In this document: positions 1 through 10,100 of the stretch, in pieces | How the letters are laid out: every line of letters starts with the position of its first letter | Position numbering within the stretch: the first letter of the stretch is position 1 | Program-made: the position numbers and the translations under genes | Notes under the pieces: generated by a model | Database searches by the model: none | Seen by the model: only the letters and a program-made list of their open reading frames with translations | Told to the model about the DNA's origin: nothing | Source of the DNA: Trileptium ribeirensis | Lineage: Eukaryota > Nematoda > Enoplea > Enoplida > Thoracostomopsidae | Length of the DNA: 64,000 nucleotides | Assembly (NCBI GenBank): GCA_030248225.1 | Contig: JASANE010011670.1 | Coordinates: 1 to 64,000 of the forward strand | Direction: 5' to 3'

Positions 1-481
1 TTTAAGGTTTTGCGGTAGTTTTAGACGAATGTAAAGGCGTACATTTGCCGTCGATTTATTCATCCATTGAATATTGTATCCAATTGCCAATCGTCAAAAC
101 ACAATGGATCCGCTTGAAGTTTACATCTGACATTTAATAACAACAAAAATGTTTCATATATGTGTATTACAAACAATGCACTACACAATACAGCTCGCTT
201 GTGAACTGCCATTACTATTATTGACATCAACTCCTCTGTTTTAAGGCTTCGCTGTTTGCCTTTATATTAAATCCTGCTATAACATTACCCATTTCAATAA
301 TTACTATAGTTTTGGACAATTCTTTAACAAAATCAATCGAAAGCCTCACTTGTCCATTTCCGGAGATTTAGATGTAATCACAGTCGCTACTATGATCCGT
401 GTTCAAATTTTTGCAGAATATCTGGTATCCTGCACCTTGAATCCCAAATTTTCAATTCTACCATTCAACGCATATAAAGTA

Positions 482-715
482 TTATAAAATACTCGCATGT
501 CCTGTTTTACATGGTAAATATATATTACATGGATATCTGTCATCATTCATAAACAAGGTAGACGATTCCATGTCTAGTGAGCTCAATTTGAACACATTTA
601 ATTTATTTCGTCCTGCATAATCTTCTTGTCTTATTTCCCAAATGTAAATCCTACATGGTAAAGTTCCACTCAAAATTGTCCAATCTACAATTAATAAACA
701 TTTGTTTACAGACAA
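482..715 (-). CDS. Unrecognised 77-aa frame, left arm
   Basis: This open frame translates identically to its mirror at 12104-12337. The product has three Cys in its C-terminal part, a hydrophobic start and no motif I recognise. It lies in a row of short frames read in the same direction. Preservation of the whole frame in both arms is the only support for coding, and recent arm-to-arm gene conversion would give the same result. It may be an exon or a fragment of a longer decayed gene. Confidence 0.35.
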   Translation of the reverse strand: MSVNKCLLIVDWTILSGTLPCRIYIWEIRQEDYAGRNKLNVFKLSSLDMESSTLFMNDDRYPCNIYLPCKTGHASIL

Positions 716-1150
716 TGTTCATAACGTACACCTAATTGCTGGGCAATGAACTCCTGAGCAATGTAAACATTATCTTGGCCTGTTTTCTCGCGTTTGCTCT
801 AGATATGTTTAATTTAAACTCATTAATTTGTACTAAATAATTTTATGGCTTGCTACATTGTAATATCAGCGAATGTGAACTTCATACAAATTTAGACTCA
901 AGTTTAGTTTTAGGCTGAAGGTACTTTTGTTGCAAGTATGCGTCCATGATTACGGAAAAATATACGTTACATTTATGTGATGCCAAAGTTTGTGCCCTCT
1001 TAGCTAAGAAACCACAATCATTAAGAGTATCATCAGACATTTATGTTCCATCTGGCTGGTAGAGACATCCCTCCAAATATTGTTTTAGTTGTTCTGCGCT
1101 TCACGTGTATTACGTACACAACACACACCATCCAAGAGTGATATTTGTTA

Positions 1151-1450
1151 TTACATGGTATAGGTTCGCCATTTATTTTTATCAACTGACGAAACAAATC
1201 CATATTCGAAAATTTTACATGGTGCTACTCTTAAATTTAGATCCAAAATGAGTTTGCGAAACCCTTTTACAATTGTGAAATCAATATAAGCAAATACACC
1301 AGATACATCAATTAAATCAAAAGCACTTTCTCCAGTTTTCAAACGAAATGAATCCACCATATCGGTGCTTGGTAAACCTGTTTCACAAGCGATTTCGAGT
1401 ATTTGTGCTGAAATGATGGATTCATGAACTGGGCGTTTAGTGTTTACCAC
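1151..1450 (-). CDS. Unrecognised 99-aa frame, left arm
   Basis: This is an intact frame from ATG to stop. Its nucleotide sequence appears identical to the mirror copy at 11370-11669 over 300 bp, although elsewhere the arms differ about every 50 bases. The product has mixed hydrophobic and charged composition without low complexity and looks like a folded soluble domain. No family was recognised. It is the most protein-like of the arm frames. Confidence 0.45.
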   Translation of the reverse strand: MVNTKRPVHESIISAQILEIACETGLPSTDMVDSFRLKTGESAFDLIDVSGVFAYIDFTIVKGFRKLILDLNLRVAPCKIFEYGFVSSVDKNKWRTYTM

Positions 1451-1774
1451 GCTTCCAAATTAGCTTTCAACGTCGCATACGTTTGCTATGTTTTGGTTTC
1501 TTTTGTTTGTGATCCTTTTAAGAGTTTTCTTCTGCCTTCAATAGCTTTGTTGAACTGAAACATGACGGTCACGCTATCTTAAATGTTGTATAAGTAGACC
1601 AACTTTTTTAAGTTCTTTACGAGAACCATAAACGTGGATTCATTTTTGCGTCTTTGAAAAATTCTATCTCTTTGAACTCTGTATACAATATTTGAAATTC
1701 CAATAATTATATCATACACCTAATGTCCAATCCCAAAGACCAAATCCAATGTTATTGTGTTCTTGACAGCACCG

Positions 1775-1918
1775 CTAGTTATAACATGTAACAAAGGTTT
1801 GTATATCCCGTTCAGTAACCCTTCTTCCACATGTGAACTCGTTAAGAGCTTGGGTTTTGCGCTGCTCAAGATCAAAATATTCGTTTACAATATGTCTTCC
1901 ATTTCTTAGATGCGAAAC
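1775..1918 (-). pseudogene. Frame fragment, left arm (second part)
   Basis: This is a 47-codon open stretch with no ATG of its own, ending in TAG at 1775-1777. It begins just where the neighbouring frame at 1906-2082 ends, but in another phase, so the two look like pieces of one gene separated by a frameshift. In the right arm one T of a four-T run is missing, which breaks this stretch as well. Function is unknown. Confidence 0.35.
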
Positions 1919-2082
1919 TTAGAAGCCAAAGATAGCTTTAATTTCTCAGAATAATTTGAGATCAGCACGAACACGGCATCCCTGAAATTTCGAAATCCAG
2001 TATTTTTACGTGCGTAACGCAAAAGGCTGTTGGAAATCATAGCCGGTCCGCTCAAATCAAAAACAACTACATCTTTCAGGAT
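1906..2082 (-). pseudogene. Frame fragment, left arm (first part)
   Basis: This minus-strand open stretch ends in TAA at 1906-1908 and has a natural protein composition, with an aliphatic beta-strand-like start and then basic helices. It overlaps the next fragment (1775-1918) in a different phase. An internal ATG follows the first dozen or so codons. No family was recognised. The mirror copy around 10740-10920 carries its own changes. Confidence 0.35.
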
Positions 2083-2146
2083 CTATTGATACCTTTTAAG
2101 AGTATTATACAAGTATTGCAAGTATATAAAAACTATTTACAGATTA

Positions 2147-2729
2147 TGCCTAATTAAACTTAGGTGCGCCCCTCACCATTCCTTTTGCTAGCATTAGCGA
2201 TTCTTGAACGTGTTAGCAGTTTTTCCTTACCATATAAGAGAACATATAATTGGTGTGTTGGGCTCCGCAACCAAAACGTAAAGTAACAGAAAATTGCACT
2301 AGTAACGATTACTTTAAAAAGATTAAGTAACCGATCTGTGACGGTTTGACATTTGACCTGGAAAATTTTTATTCTATTATCGAGCAAAAATTCCTCGTTT
2401 TAGTTTTTAAAATCTGCATATCACATGTAATTTCGCAGACTACACGTATTATCATTAATAAAACGAAATGTGTTACCGTAAAAAACAATGCGGAATGCGA
2501 GTTGCAACGTCGTGCGTTGTGAAACGAGTTTGTGGCCAACCAGCAAATAGGTGCATTGTGTTAGCGAACATAAACTACCCCTGTTTTGCAATGAGTAGCT
2601 CTGTGTTTGCTAATGGACATTGTTGAATTTGGAATTGATTATTGCAATGAATGTTTTGTTCTCTATCAGCGTTTTGTACATAGTGTCAAAACCGGATGGT
2701 ACGGGACGTGGCTTAAGTTTACGTGTGCA
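2147..2729. mobile_element. PIF/Harbinger-like MITE, copy 1 (left arm)
   Basis: The terminal inverted repeats begin TGC and include the AAACTTA/TAAGTTT core. They are flanked by a 3-bp target duplication TTA at 2144-2146 and 2730-2732. TWA target duplications are a hallmark of the PIF/Harbinger superfamily. The element is 583 bp with no transposase frame. The short open frame inside it (2160-2387) is therefore not a gene. Four other copies with the same ends lie in this window. Confidence 0.8.
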
Positions 2730-2934
2730 TTACGACGAGTTTCTACAACATCACCGCTACTGTAAACCAAAGCAACACATTTGTTTAGGGTGAGCTACAT
2801 ACTGTTATGCAATTAATTTTCATAAATTACGGCGTAATTATTTCTGATGTTAATTATAAATACGCGTTATATTAAAGCGTAACATCGCTTCTTAACAAAC
2901 CAACTACATTATCAACTCGGGGTCGTGCGTTAGA

Positions 2935-3307
2935 TTAGCATTTTCCCTTAACCTTTTTTCTCACAATATTCAGGAAATCCGTTCGTTTACATTCTGACCT
3001 TAAGCCAACCAATACCACCTTTTCACTTGAAAATAATAATAATGTGTCTCTAGGTTCAAAATTTCCAAATACCTCTTGTGAAACGTAACATATTATAATA
3101 TAAGCCATTAATTTCACATGATAAATACAATATATCAACGCGGAATTCAATTTTCGGTATTGTCATATTAGTTATTCCGCTTCGACTCTCAATCCTATCC
3201 ATAGTCCTCCCAAAATGTTCTTTCCCATCCATTTGTGAGACGTCTTCTCGACTAGATTTATCGGTGATGTTATGCCCATTACCACAATACTGATCCCATT
3301 TTGACAC
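2935..3307 (-). pseudogene. Unrecognised frame, left arm, frameshifted
   Basis: Two overlapping minus-strand frames (3056-3307 and 2935-3150) together match the single longer frame at 9532-9885 in the other arm, so the left copy has a frameshift near 3056-3150. The encoded sequence is non-repetitive, with an acidic and basic N-terminal part and a hydrophobic C-terminal part. I recognise no family. Confidence 0.4.
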
Positions 3308-3411
3308 CTCCGCTATTAGTGTGTTTTCTGTGCCGATTAGGGTCGTTCGTACATTAGGTAGTCGCTGTAACTTTACGGTAATCCCTCGTTTATTACTGAT
3401 GCTACGCTGTA

Positions 3412-3768
3412 CTACCTTTCCGCTCGATGATTTTGATTTGACGACCCAGCTTCCTTTGTTGTAGAGGGTTTGAATCTTGACATTATCGCCTTGTAGGATT
3501 CATGTTGTTGCGGTACCGAGCTTTGGGGCTTTGTTGCCACTGCTCCACACATTTGTATTTTCTCGACACCGTTGATGGTTATTCGTGCCACGTTGAAGTT
3601 GTTGCATACGCTCCATCCATACCGAAATAACACTAGTTGGGCGCCGTCGGTTGTTGCACAATACTTAGTGTACTCCATACTGTCATTTAATACTGCTATT
3701 ATATAAACACGTCCAACTTCGATGAAAACAAAAATAAAACTGCTAGAGAAGAATAAAGTGTTCTCCAT
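3412..3768 (-). CDS. Unrecognised 118-aa frame, left arm
   Basis: This is an intact ATG-to-stop frame in the left arm. The same sequence in the right arm is split over 9070-9357 and 9183-9437 by a frameshift, so the left copy is the better-preserved one. The product starts with a short hydrophobic Phe-rich stretch, then a mixed domain with several Cys, then a basic, Ser/Gln-rich tail. The order of neighbours is the same in both arms. No family was recognised. Confidence 0.4.
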   Translation of the reverse strand: MENTLFFSSSFIFVFIEVGRVYIIAVLNDSMEYTKYCATTDGAQLVLFRYGWSVCNNFNVARITINGVEKIQMCGAVATKPQSSVPQQHESYKAIMSRFKPSTTKEAGSSNQNHRAER

Positions 3769-3828
3769 TTGTATTAGAATCTGGAGATGTTTTGAGAAAA
3801 AGTAGAAATTTGAAAGTATTTGGCTAAA

Positions 3829-4047
3829 TCAATAATATATGTTAGAGCCAACCGTTTTGTCAGTGTATTTCACTTGGTTGTTGCCATTGAACTTTAAATC
3901 ATTTATATTTTTTAACATCAACTTTATTTTTGTAAAGTTTTGAAACATAAGTGATAAATCTAGCTTTTCTATTGCTTTATACACAACTACCTTGCTTCTA
4001 ACTGGTTCTTTATCATGTAAATGAAAATCATTTTTCATAGTTTCCAA
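3829..4047 (-). CDS. Unrecognised 72-aa Lys-rich frame, left arm
   Basis: This short Lys- and Asn-rich frame is shared with 8785-9009, with small differences in the middle. It sits immediately upstream of the 118-aa frame in reading direction. There is no signal peptide or recognisable motif. Its AT-rich codon use means chance openness is possible. Confidence 0.3.
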   Translation of the reverse strand: METMKNDFHLHDKEPVRSKVVVYKAIEKLDLSLMFQNFTKIKLMLKNINDLKFNGNNQVKYTDKTVGSNIYY

Positions 4048-4480
4048 CTAGCTTACTGGTACTACTGTCATCTCACTGGCCATAATATTGGCTAAAATAA
4101 TGAATTAACCATTTTACAACATACAGTTAGAGTTACACCTTCTTCTTTTACTTGCAATGCTTTTAAGAACTTTATGTTTGGATTTCGTGATTTGTGCTAA
4201 AAAGTATGCAATGTCTACAAACGTGTGAATCAGAGATATGTGTGCAACGTTGATAACAGCTGCAAAAACTTTAGACGATGATCCACCAAAAAACTGTGAC
4301 CCGGTAAATTACAATCAAGACATTATCATATTTTAGAAAAAATTCCTTTTTAAATAAACAAACAGTTGCCGATCGTCTGCGAAGGCATTCTATCGTGCCC
4401 ATAATATATTATTGGTTTCCAGATTTAAACCAAGAAACAAGTACCGAAACGGTTCATTGTTGCCTGGTCAAATGCCCTTG

Positions 4481-4915
4481 TTACAAACTGGTGTTTTGAA
4501 GGCCACATTTACATACCCAAAGTATGCATGATAGACCGATTTCGAGTGTAGGAACAATAATATATTGTTCATTTCGTGTAATACCACGTGTAATACTTTG
4601 CAGTCTAGCATAGTCGGTATGATGGGCACCTCCCAGGAACATAGACATTGTCGGAAATATATTTTGCCAGACATATGTGTAGACTTGATTTGATCGTGCA
4701 ATATGAGTGTGGTGTGATTTTGCCGTTCCAGGAAAATGGGACGAGTCTAAGTGAGATGCAAAACATGGATGGCGTAGCACATGGTTATGACATCGCCCGC
4801 GACGTACCGCGTACGTTACTTCAGCAAACTTGAACATTGTCATACTCTTCAACAAGTCAAATATCATCTGCTCTTCGAAACTGATATATCTGACGTTGCC
4901 GTTTGACAGTACCAA
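4481..4915 (-). CDS. Unrecognised 144-aa frame, left arm
   Basis: This is the longest intact frame in either arm. The N-terminal third reads like an ordered protein and is also present in the right arm at about 7884-8077. The later part contains His, Ser and Cys residues and continues in the left arm only; on the right it is broken into 8037-8321 and 8053-8349. The intact left copy suggests a once-functional gene. Family unknown. Confidence 0.4.
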   Translation of the reverse strand: MVLSNGNVRYISFEEQMIFDLLKSMTMFKFAEVTYAVRRGRCHNHVLRHPCFASHLDSSHFPGTAKSHHTHIARSNQVYTYVWQNIFPTMSMFLGGAHHTDYARLQSITRGITRNEQYIIVPTLEIGLSCILWVCKCGLQNTSL

Positions 4916-5174
4916 TCGCTGTTGGCCTTTGTGTTACTCAACTATTTGTAGAATTGGATTCTTCTGAACGCCAAAAAAATTTCACAAGAGTGTTACTTGA
5001 TTTGATGTGAAAATCAATTACCTCCAAGAGCGAACTAGGTTGTCACGTATGTTAAGTTACATCTATTTATGTACCCATTTATATATTAACGTCCACAGCA
5101 TCGCAATTTTCACCCTCTAGCATTTTGAGCCTACCCAAGACTACCTGTACTGAGCTGAGCCGAGCCAAGAAAAA

Positions 5175-5381
5175 TTACGGCTCAAGCGAGCCGAAACAAG
5201 CCTGTAAAATTCGGCTCGTTCTCACACCTGCAAAGTAGCCGCAGCATGCCAGTATTGCCGAGGGTACATAAAATATATGCTTAGGGTGCTTATATACCAG
5301 AAAGATTACAGCTTTTCTATCGCGGTGTAATAAATACCAACTACACGAAATCCAAAAGGAGACATCGTGTCGTTGAGGCAT
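5175..5381 (-). pseudogene. Left-arm copy of the 47-aa frame
   Basis: The open 68-codon frame here is not the one preserved on the right. The frame starting with ATG at 7456 in the right arm has a stop in the left arm after an insertion in the middle. This copy is probably a decayed version. Next to it (5110-5240) is a tract of short GGCTCG-type repeats on both strands. Confidence 0.3.
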
Positions 5382-5742
5382 AATTGAGTAACCGGTTGTT
5401 AAAATTTGTTACTATAGTATAGTTTTTTCTGAATTCTCAGGCGTGTAACAGCTAGCTGTGTTTACACTACTTGAAATATATTGTAGTTGGTCACTGCGTT
5501 CCGTGCGTGCTGTTGAACCCCTAAGTTTACAAATATTGACATAAACACATGACTAAATATTCCAACTGATGGTAACCGGTTCAGTCCGCTATAAACTCAA
5601 ACAACTTTGAGGATCTCTGGCTTAAACTGTAGCATTAATACATAACCTATCGCTATTTAAGAACCGAACCTCATAATTGAGGCTGATCAAACTATTTTGT
5701 GGTCTGCGCCTAGTAAATTTTTTGCTGATTTGAAATCATAAT

Positions 5743-5958
5743 TTGTCTTCTTTCGTAATTTGTAACGATCGTTGTATTTGTGTTAAAGAAGGCAGATCAG
5801 GATTACTCATAATTATTGAGTTTAAGTCTGGGCCTGTGAGCGGCTGCGAGGAATTTGGAATGACCGATGTAATAAGAAGATTTTATTGGGTGAAAACACT
5901 AAAAACTAACTTGTTGTCAGCATTCAAAAAAATAGTTGGATTGGTATACTATACTTAG
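5743..5958 (+). CDS. Unrecognised frame reading toward the palindrome centre
   Basis: This plus-strand open stretch of about 70 codons reads opposite to most frames of this arm and has no clear ATG at its start. It has a mixed, protein-like composition with three Cys. The mirror copy around 6860-7080 (minus strand) is altered in several places. It could be an exon of a gene reading into the spacer, or a decayed fragment. Confidence 0.3.
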   Translation: MSSFVICNDRCICVKEGRSGLLIIIEFKSGPVSGCEEFGMTDVIRRFYWVKTLKTNLLSAFKKIVGLVYYT

Positions 5959-6202
5959 AGTCACCAACCTAAAGATATGATTTTTAATTTTTATGTTAGG
6001 CCCAAAGCTTAAAACTATTAATTTTAGAAACTCAAAACAAGTAAAATGTGGTATTAGTTAAAAATTAAATTTCAAAAACACTCTTTAAGCTCAATATTTC
6101 AAAACGTTTAAAATTAACATGACGTTGATTCAACAAAATTACTAAGAAAAAAACTCCGCGCCTACTTCCTATCTAAATTATGACACAATTAAACTTTGAG
6201 GT

Positions 6203-6618
6203 GTATTTATAATGTTACTAAAAGGAAAACCTAAGTGCGGTGTATCTGTAGCCAACATCTCCAACTTAGGTTTATGATTAGTGCAAGACTCATATTAGGA
6301 CTTAAGTTTAGCATAAGGCATATGCTTAGTATATCCAGGACGGCAGAGTCTAGATTTCACTTATGGCCTTCAAACTGCCTTCTTTAACACAAATTACCGA
6401 TAATTACCGTCAACGCTTACGATTATAATATCGTAAAATCAAATTATCAAATATCTGGCGATAAGATATCCCTTTTAGAAAGTGGTATAAGTGACTTTGG
6501 GACTACATTTTCATTCGGATATTTCCGTACACCAAGTAAAATCCCAGAAATTTCTGTCACTCGTCAAATGGTTGTTATAATTTTTGTTATTTGGTTTTTG
6601 TTTGCTCATTTGTCTTGT
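6203..6618. other. Central spacer of the palindrome
   Basis: These 416 bp separate the two arms and are not mirrored between them. They are AT-rich, with no convincing gene. A 19-nt stretch at 6375-6393 is an exact reverse complement of 5777-5795 in the left arm, while the matching place in the right arm (about 7026-7045) has diverged. The spacer therefore has its own partial relationship to the left arm. Confidence 0.8.
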
Positions 6619-6859
6619 ACCTCAAAGTTTAATTGTGTCATAATTTAGATAGGAAGTAGGCGCGGAGTTTTTTTCTTAGTAATTTTGTTGAATCAACGTC
6701 ATGTTAATTTTAAACGTTTTGAAATATTGAGCTTAAAGATTGTTTTTGAAATTTGAGTTTTAACTAATACCACATTTTACTTGTTTTGAGTTTTACCTAA
6801 AATTAATAGTTTTAAGCTTTGGGCCTAACATAGAACTAAAAATCATATCTTTAGGTTGG

Positions 6860-7080
6860 TAACTATAAATTGCTGACATACCAATCCAACTATTATTTCG
6901 AATGCTACTACTTAGTTTGAAGTGTTTTCACCCAATAAAATCTTCTTATTACATCGTAGTTTCCAAATTCCTCGCAGCGACGCTCACAGGCCCAGACTTT
7001 AAACTAGATAATTATGAGTAATCCTGATATCCTTCTAAAACACAAATACGACGAACGCTACAAATTACGAAGAAGACAAA
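6860..7080 (-). pseudogene. Mirror copy of the centre-facing frame
   Basis: This is the reverse complement of 5743-5958 with substitutions and small indels (for example near 6900 and 7030), so the left-arm frame is not kept. Divergence here is visibly higher than in the outer part of the arms. Confidence 0.35.
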
Positions 7081-7455
7081 TTATGATTTCAAATCAGCAA
7101 AAAATTTACTCGGCGCAGACCACAAAATAGTTTGATCAGCCTCAATTATGAGGCTCGGTTCTTAAATAGCGATAGGTTATGTATTAATGCTACAATTTAA
7201 GCCAGAGATCCTCAAAGTTGTTTGAGTTTATAGCGGACTGAACCGGTTACAGTCAGTTGGAATATTTAGTCATGTGTTTATGTCAATATTTGTAAACTTA
7301 GGGGTTCAACAGCACGCACGGAACGCAGTGACCAACTACAATATATTTCAAGTAGTGTAAACACAGCTAGCTGTTACACGCCTAGAATTCAGAAAAAACT
7401 ATACTATAGTAACAAATTTTAACAACGGGTTACTCAATTATGCCTCAACGACACG

Positions 7456-7599
7456 ATGTCTCCTTTTCGATTTCGTGTAGTTGGTATTTATTACACCGCG
7501 ATAGAAAAGCTGATCTTTCTGGTATATAAGCACCCTAAGCATATATTTATGTACCCTAGGCAATACTGGCATGCAGATGCAGCTACTTTGCAGATGTGA
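7456..7599 (+). CDS. Unrecognised 47-aa frame, right arm
   Basis: This small frame runs from ATG at 7456 to TGA at 7597-7599. Composition is rich in aromatic, Val and Ile residues with His/Lys, typical of a folded fragment. The left-arm copy is interrupted. Immediately downstream (7590-7710) is a tract of GGCTCG-type repeats that may be the edge of an old element. Confidence 0.3.
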   Translation: MSPFRFRVVGIYYTAIEKLIFLVYKHPKHIFMYPRQYWHADAATLQM

Positions 7600-7883
7600 G
7601 AACGAGCCGAATTTTACAGGCTTGTTTCGGCTCGGCTCGACCGTAATTTTACTTGGCTCGGCTCAGCTCGGTACAGGTAGTCTTGGGTCGGCTCGAAATG
7701 CTAGAGGGTGAAAATTGCGATGCTGTGGACGTTAATATATAAATGGGTACATAAATAGATGTAACTTAACATACGTGACAACCTAGTTCGCTCTTGGAGG
7801 TAATTGATTTTCACATCAAATTAAGTAACACTCTTGTGAAATTTTTTGCGTTCAGAAGAATCCAATTCTACAAATCGTTGAGT

Positions 7884-8349
7884 AACACAAAGGCCAACAG
7901 CGATTGGTACTGTTGGACGGCAACGTCAGATATATCAGTTTCGAAGAGCAGATGATATTTGACTTGCTGAAGAGTATGACAATGTTCAAGTTTGCTGAAG
8001 TAACGTCCGCGGTACGTCGCGGGCGATGTCATAACCATGTGCTACGCCATCCATGTTTTTGCATTACTCACTTTTAGACTCGTCCCATTTTCCTGGAACG
8101 GCAAAATCACACCACACTCATATTGTGCACGATCAAATCAAGTCTACACATATGTCTGGCAAAATATATTTCCGACAATGTCTATGTTCCTGGGAGGGTC
8201 CATTCATACCGACTATGCTAGACTGCAAAGTATTACACGTGGTATTACACGAAATGAACAATATATATTATTGTTCCTACACTTTCGAAATCGGTCTATC
8301 ATGCATACTTTGGGTATGTAAATGTGGCCTTCAAAACACCAGTTTGTAA
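7884..8349 (+). pseudogene. Right-arm copy of the 144-aa frame, broken
   Basis: The N-terminal part is open to a TAG at 8075-8077 in the frame matching 4481-4915. The remainder continues in other phases (8037-8321 and 8053-8349). At least one frameshift separates the parts, whereas the left-arm copy is continuous. Confidence 0.45.
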
Positions 8350-8784
8350 CAAGGGCATTTGACCAGGCAACAATGAACCGTTTCGGTACTTGTTTCTTCA
8401 TTTAAATCTGGAAACCGATAATATATTATGGGCACGATAGAATATATTCGCCGACGATCGGCAACTGTTTGTTATTACTAAAAAGGAATTTTTTCTAAAA
8501 TATGATAATGTCTTGATTGTAATTTACCCGGGTCACAGTTTTTTGGTGGATCATCGTCTAAAGTTTTTGCAGCTGTTATCAACGTTGCACACATATCTCT
8601 GATTCACACGTTTGTAGACATTGCATACTTTTTAGCACAAATCACGAAATCCAAACATAAAGTTCTTAAAAGCATTGCAAGTAAAAGAAGAAGGTGTAAC
8701 TCTAACTGTATGTTGTAAAATGGTTAATTCATTATTTTAGCCAATATTATGGCCAGTGAGATGACAGTAGTACCAGTAAGCTAG

Positions 8785-9009
8785 TTGGAAACTATGAAAA
8801 ATGGTGGTTTACATGATAAAGAACCAGTTAGAAGCAAGGTAGTTGTGTATAAAGCAATAGAAAAGCTAGATTTATCACTTATGTTTCTCAAAACTTTACG
8901 AAATAAAGCTAAACTAATGTTAAAAAATATAAATGATTTAAAGTTCAATGGCAACAACCAAGTGAAATACACTGACAAAACGGTTGGCTCTAACATATAT
9001 TTGATTTAG
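8785..9009 (+). CDS. Unrecognised 74-aa Lys-rich frame, right arm
   Basis: This is the mirror of 3829-4047, intact from ATG to stop but with small compensating differences in the middle. It is followed 60 bases later by the start of the next frame (9070). No known motif. Confidence 0.3.
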   Translation: METMKNGGLHDKEPVRSKVVVYKAIEKLDLSLMFLKTLRNKAKLMLKNINDLKFNGNNQVKYTDKTVGSNIYLI

Positions 9010-9069
9010 CCAAATACTTTTTTTCAAATGTCTACTTTTATCCATCAAAACATCTAGATTCTAATACAA

Positions 9070-9437
9070 ATGGAGAACACTTTATTCTTCAAAAAGTATC
9101 ACAGTTTTATTTTTGTTTTCATCGAAGTTGGACGTGTTTATATAATAGCAGTATTAAATGACAGTATGGAGTACACTAAGTATTGTGCAACAACCGACGG
9201 CGCCCAACTAGTGTTATTTCGGTCTGGATGGAGCGTATGCAACAACTTCAACGTGGCACGAATAACCATCAACGGTGTCAAATACAAATGTGTGGAGCAG
9301 TGGCAACAAAGCGAGAAAGCTCGGTACCGCAACAACATGAATCCTACAAGGCGATAATGTCAAGATTCAAACCCTCTCAACAAAGGAAGCTGGGTCGTCA
9401 AATCAAAATCATCGAGCGGAAAGGTAGTACAGCGTAG
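9070..9437 (+). pseudogene. Right-arm copy of the 118-aa frame, frameshifted
   Basis: The first part is open at 9070-9357 and the C-terminal part is open in another phase at 9183-9437. The left-arm copy (3412-3768) is continuous. The shift lies near 9280-9300. Confidence 0.5.
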
Positions 9438-9531
9438 CATCAGTAATAAACGAGGGATTACCGTAAAGTTACAGCAACTACCTCATGTACGAGCGACCCT
9501 AATCGGCACAGAAAACACACTAATAGCGGAG

Positions 9532-9885
9532 GTGTCGAAATGGGATCAGTATTGTGGTAATGGGCATAACATCACCGATAAATCTAGTCGAGACGTCTCA
9601 CAAATGGATGGGAGAGAACATTTTGGGAGGACTATGGATAGGATTGAGAGTCGAAGCGGAATAACTAATATGACAATACCGAAAATTGAATTCCGCGTTG
9701 ATATATTGTATTTATCATGTGAAATTAATGGCTTATATTATAATATGTTACGTTTCACAAGAGGTATTTGGAAATTTAAACCTAGAGACACATTATTATT
9801 ATTTTCAAGTGAAAAGGTGGTATTGGTTGGCTTAAGGTCAGAATGTAAACGAACGGGTACCCTGAATATTGTGAGAAAAAGGTAA
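9532..9885 (+). CDS. Unrecognised 117-aa frame, right arm
   Basis: The frame stays open upstream of the assigned start to about 9440, giving roughly 150 open codons in all, one of the longest in the window outside LINEs. The left-arm copy is frameshifted. The sequence is non-repetitive and protein-like, with Cys in the N-terminal and C-terminal parts. Family not recognised. Confidence 0.4.
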   Translation: MSKWDQYCGNGHNITDKSSRDVSQMDGREHFGRTMDRIESRSGITNMTIPKIEFRVDILYLSCEINGLYYNMLRFTRGIWKFKPRDTLLLFSSEKVVLVGLRSECKRTGTLNIVRKR

Positions 9886-10100
9886 GGGAAAATGCTAATC
9901 TAAGCACGACCCCGAGTTGATAATGTAGTTGGTTTGTTAAGAAGCGGTGTTACACTTAATATAACGCGTCTTTATAATTAACATAGAAATAATTACGCCG
10001 TAATTTATGAAAATTAATTGCATAACAGTATGTAGCTCACCCTAAACAAATGTGTTGCTTTGGTTTACAGTAGCGGTGATGTTGTAGAAACTCGTCGTAA

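Larger units (their letters stand above)
1..6202 (+). repeat. Left arm of a giant palindrome
   Basis: This arm is the reverse complement of 6619-12819. Position i pairs with about 12,820 minus i, and the offset drifts by a few bases because of small indels. The outer 220 bases differ from the partner at only about four sites, so the arms are clearly homologous but not identical. The arm runs to the left edge of the window and may continue beyond it. It carries short frames read mainly on the minus strand and a MITE at 2147-2729. Similarity stops abruptly after the GAGGT at 6198-6202. Confidence 0.95.

Noticed and set aside
2160..2387. 75-codon frame in the left arm and its mirror at 10441-10650
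   Set aside because: Both lie inside PIF/Harbinger-like MITEs with clear ends and target duplications.
5110..5240. hAT-like element suggested by GGCTCG repeats and a CACACCTG end, mirrored at 7590-7710
   Set aside because: Only one plausible end is visible and no target duplication was found; kept only as a repeat tract note.
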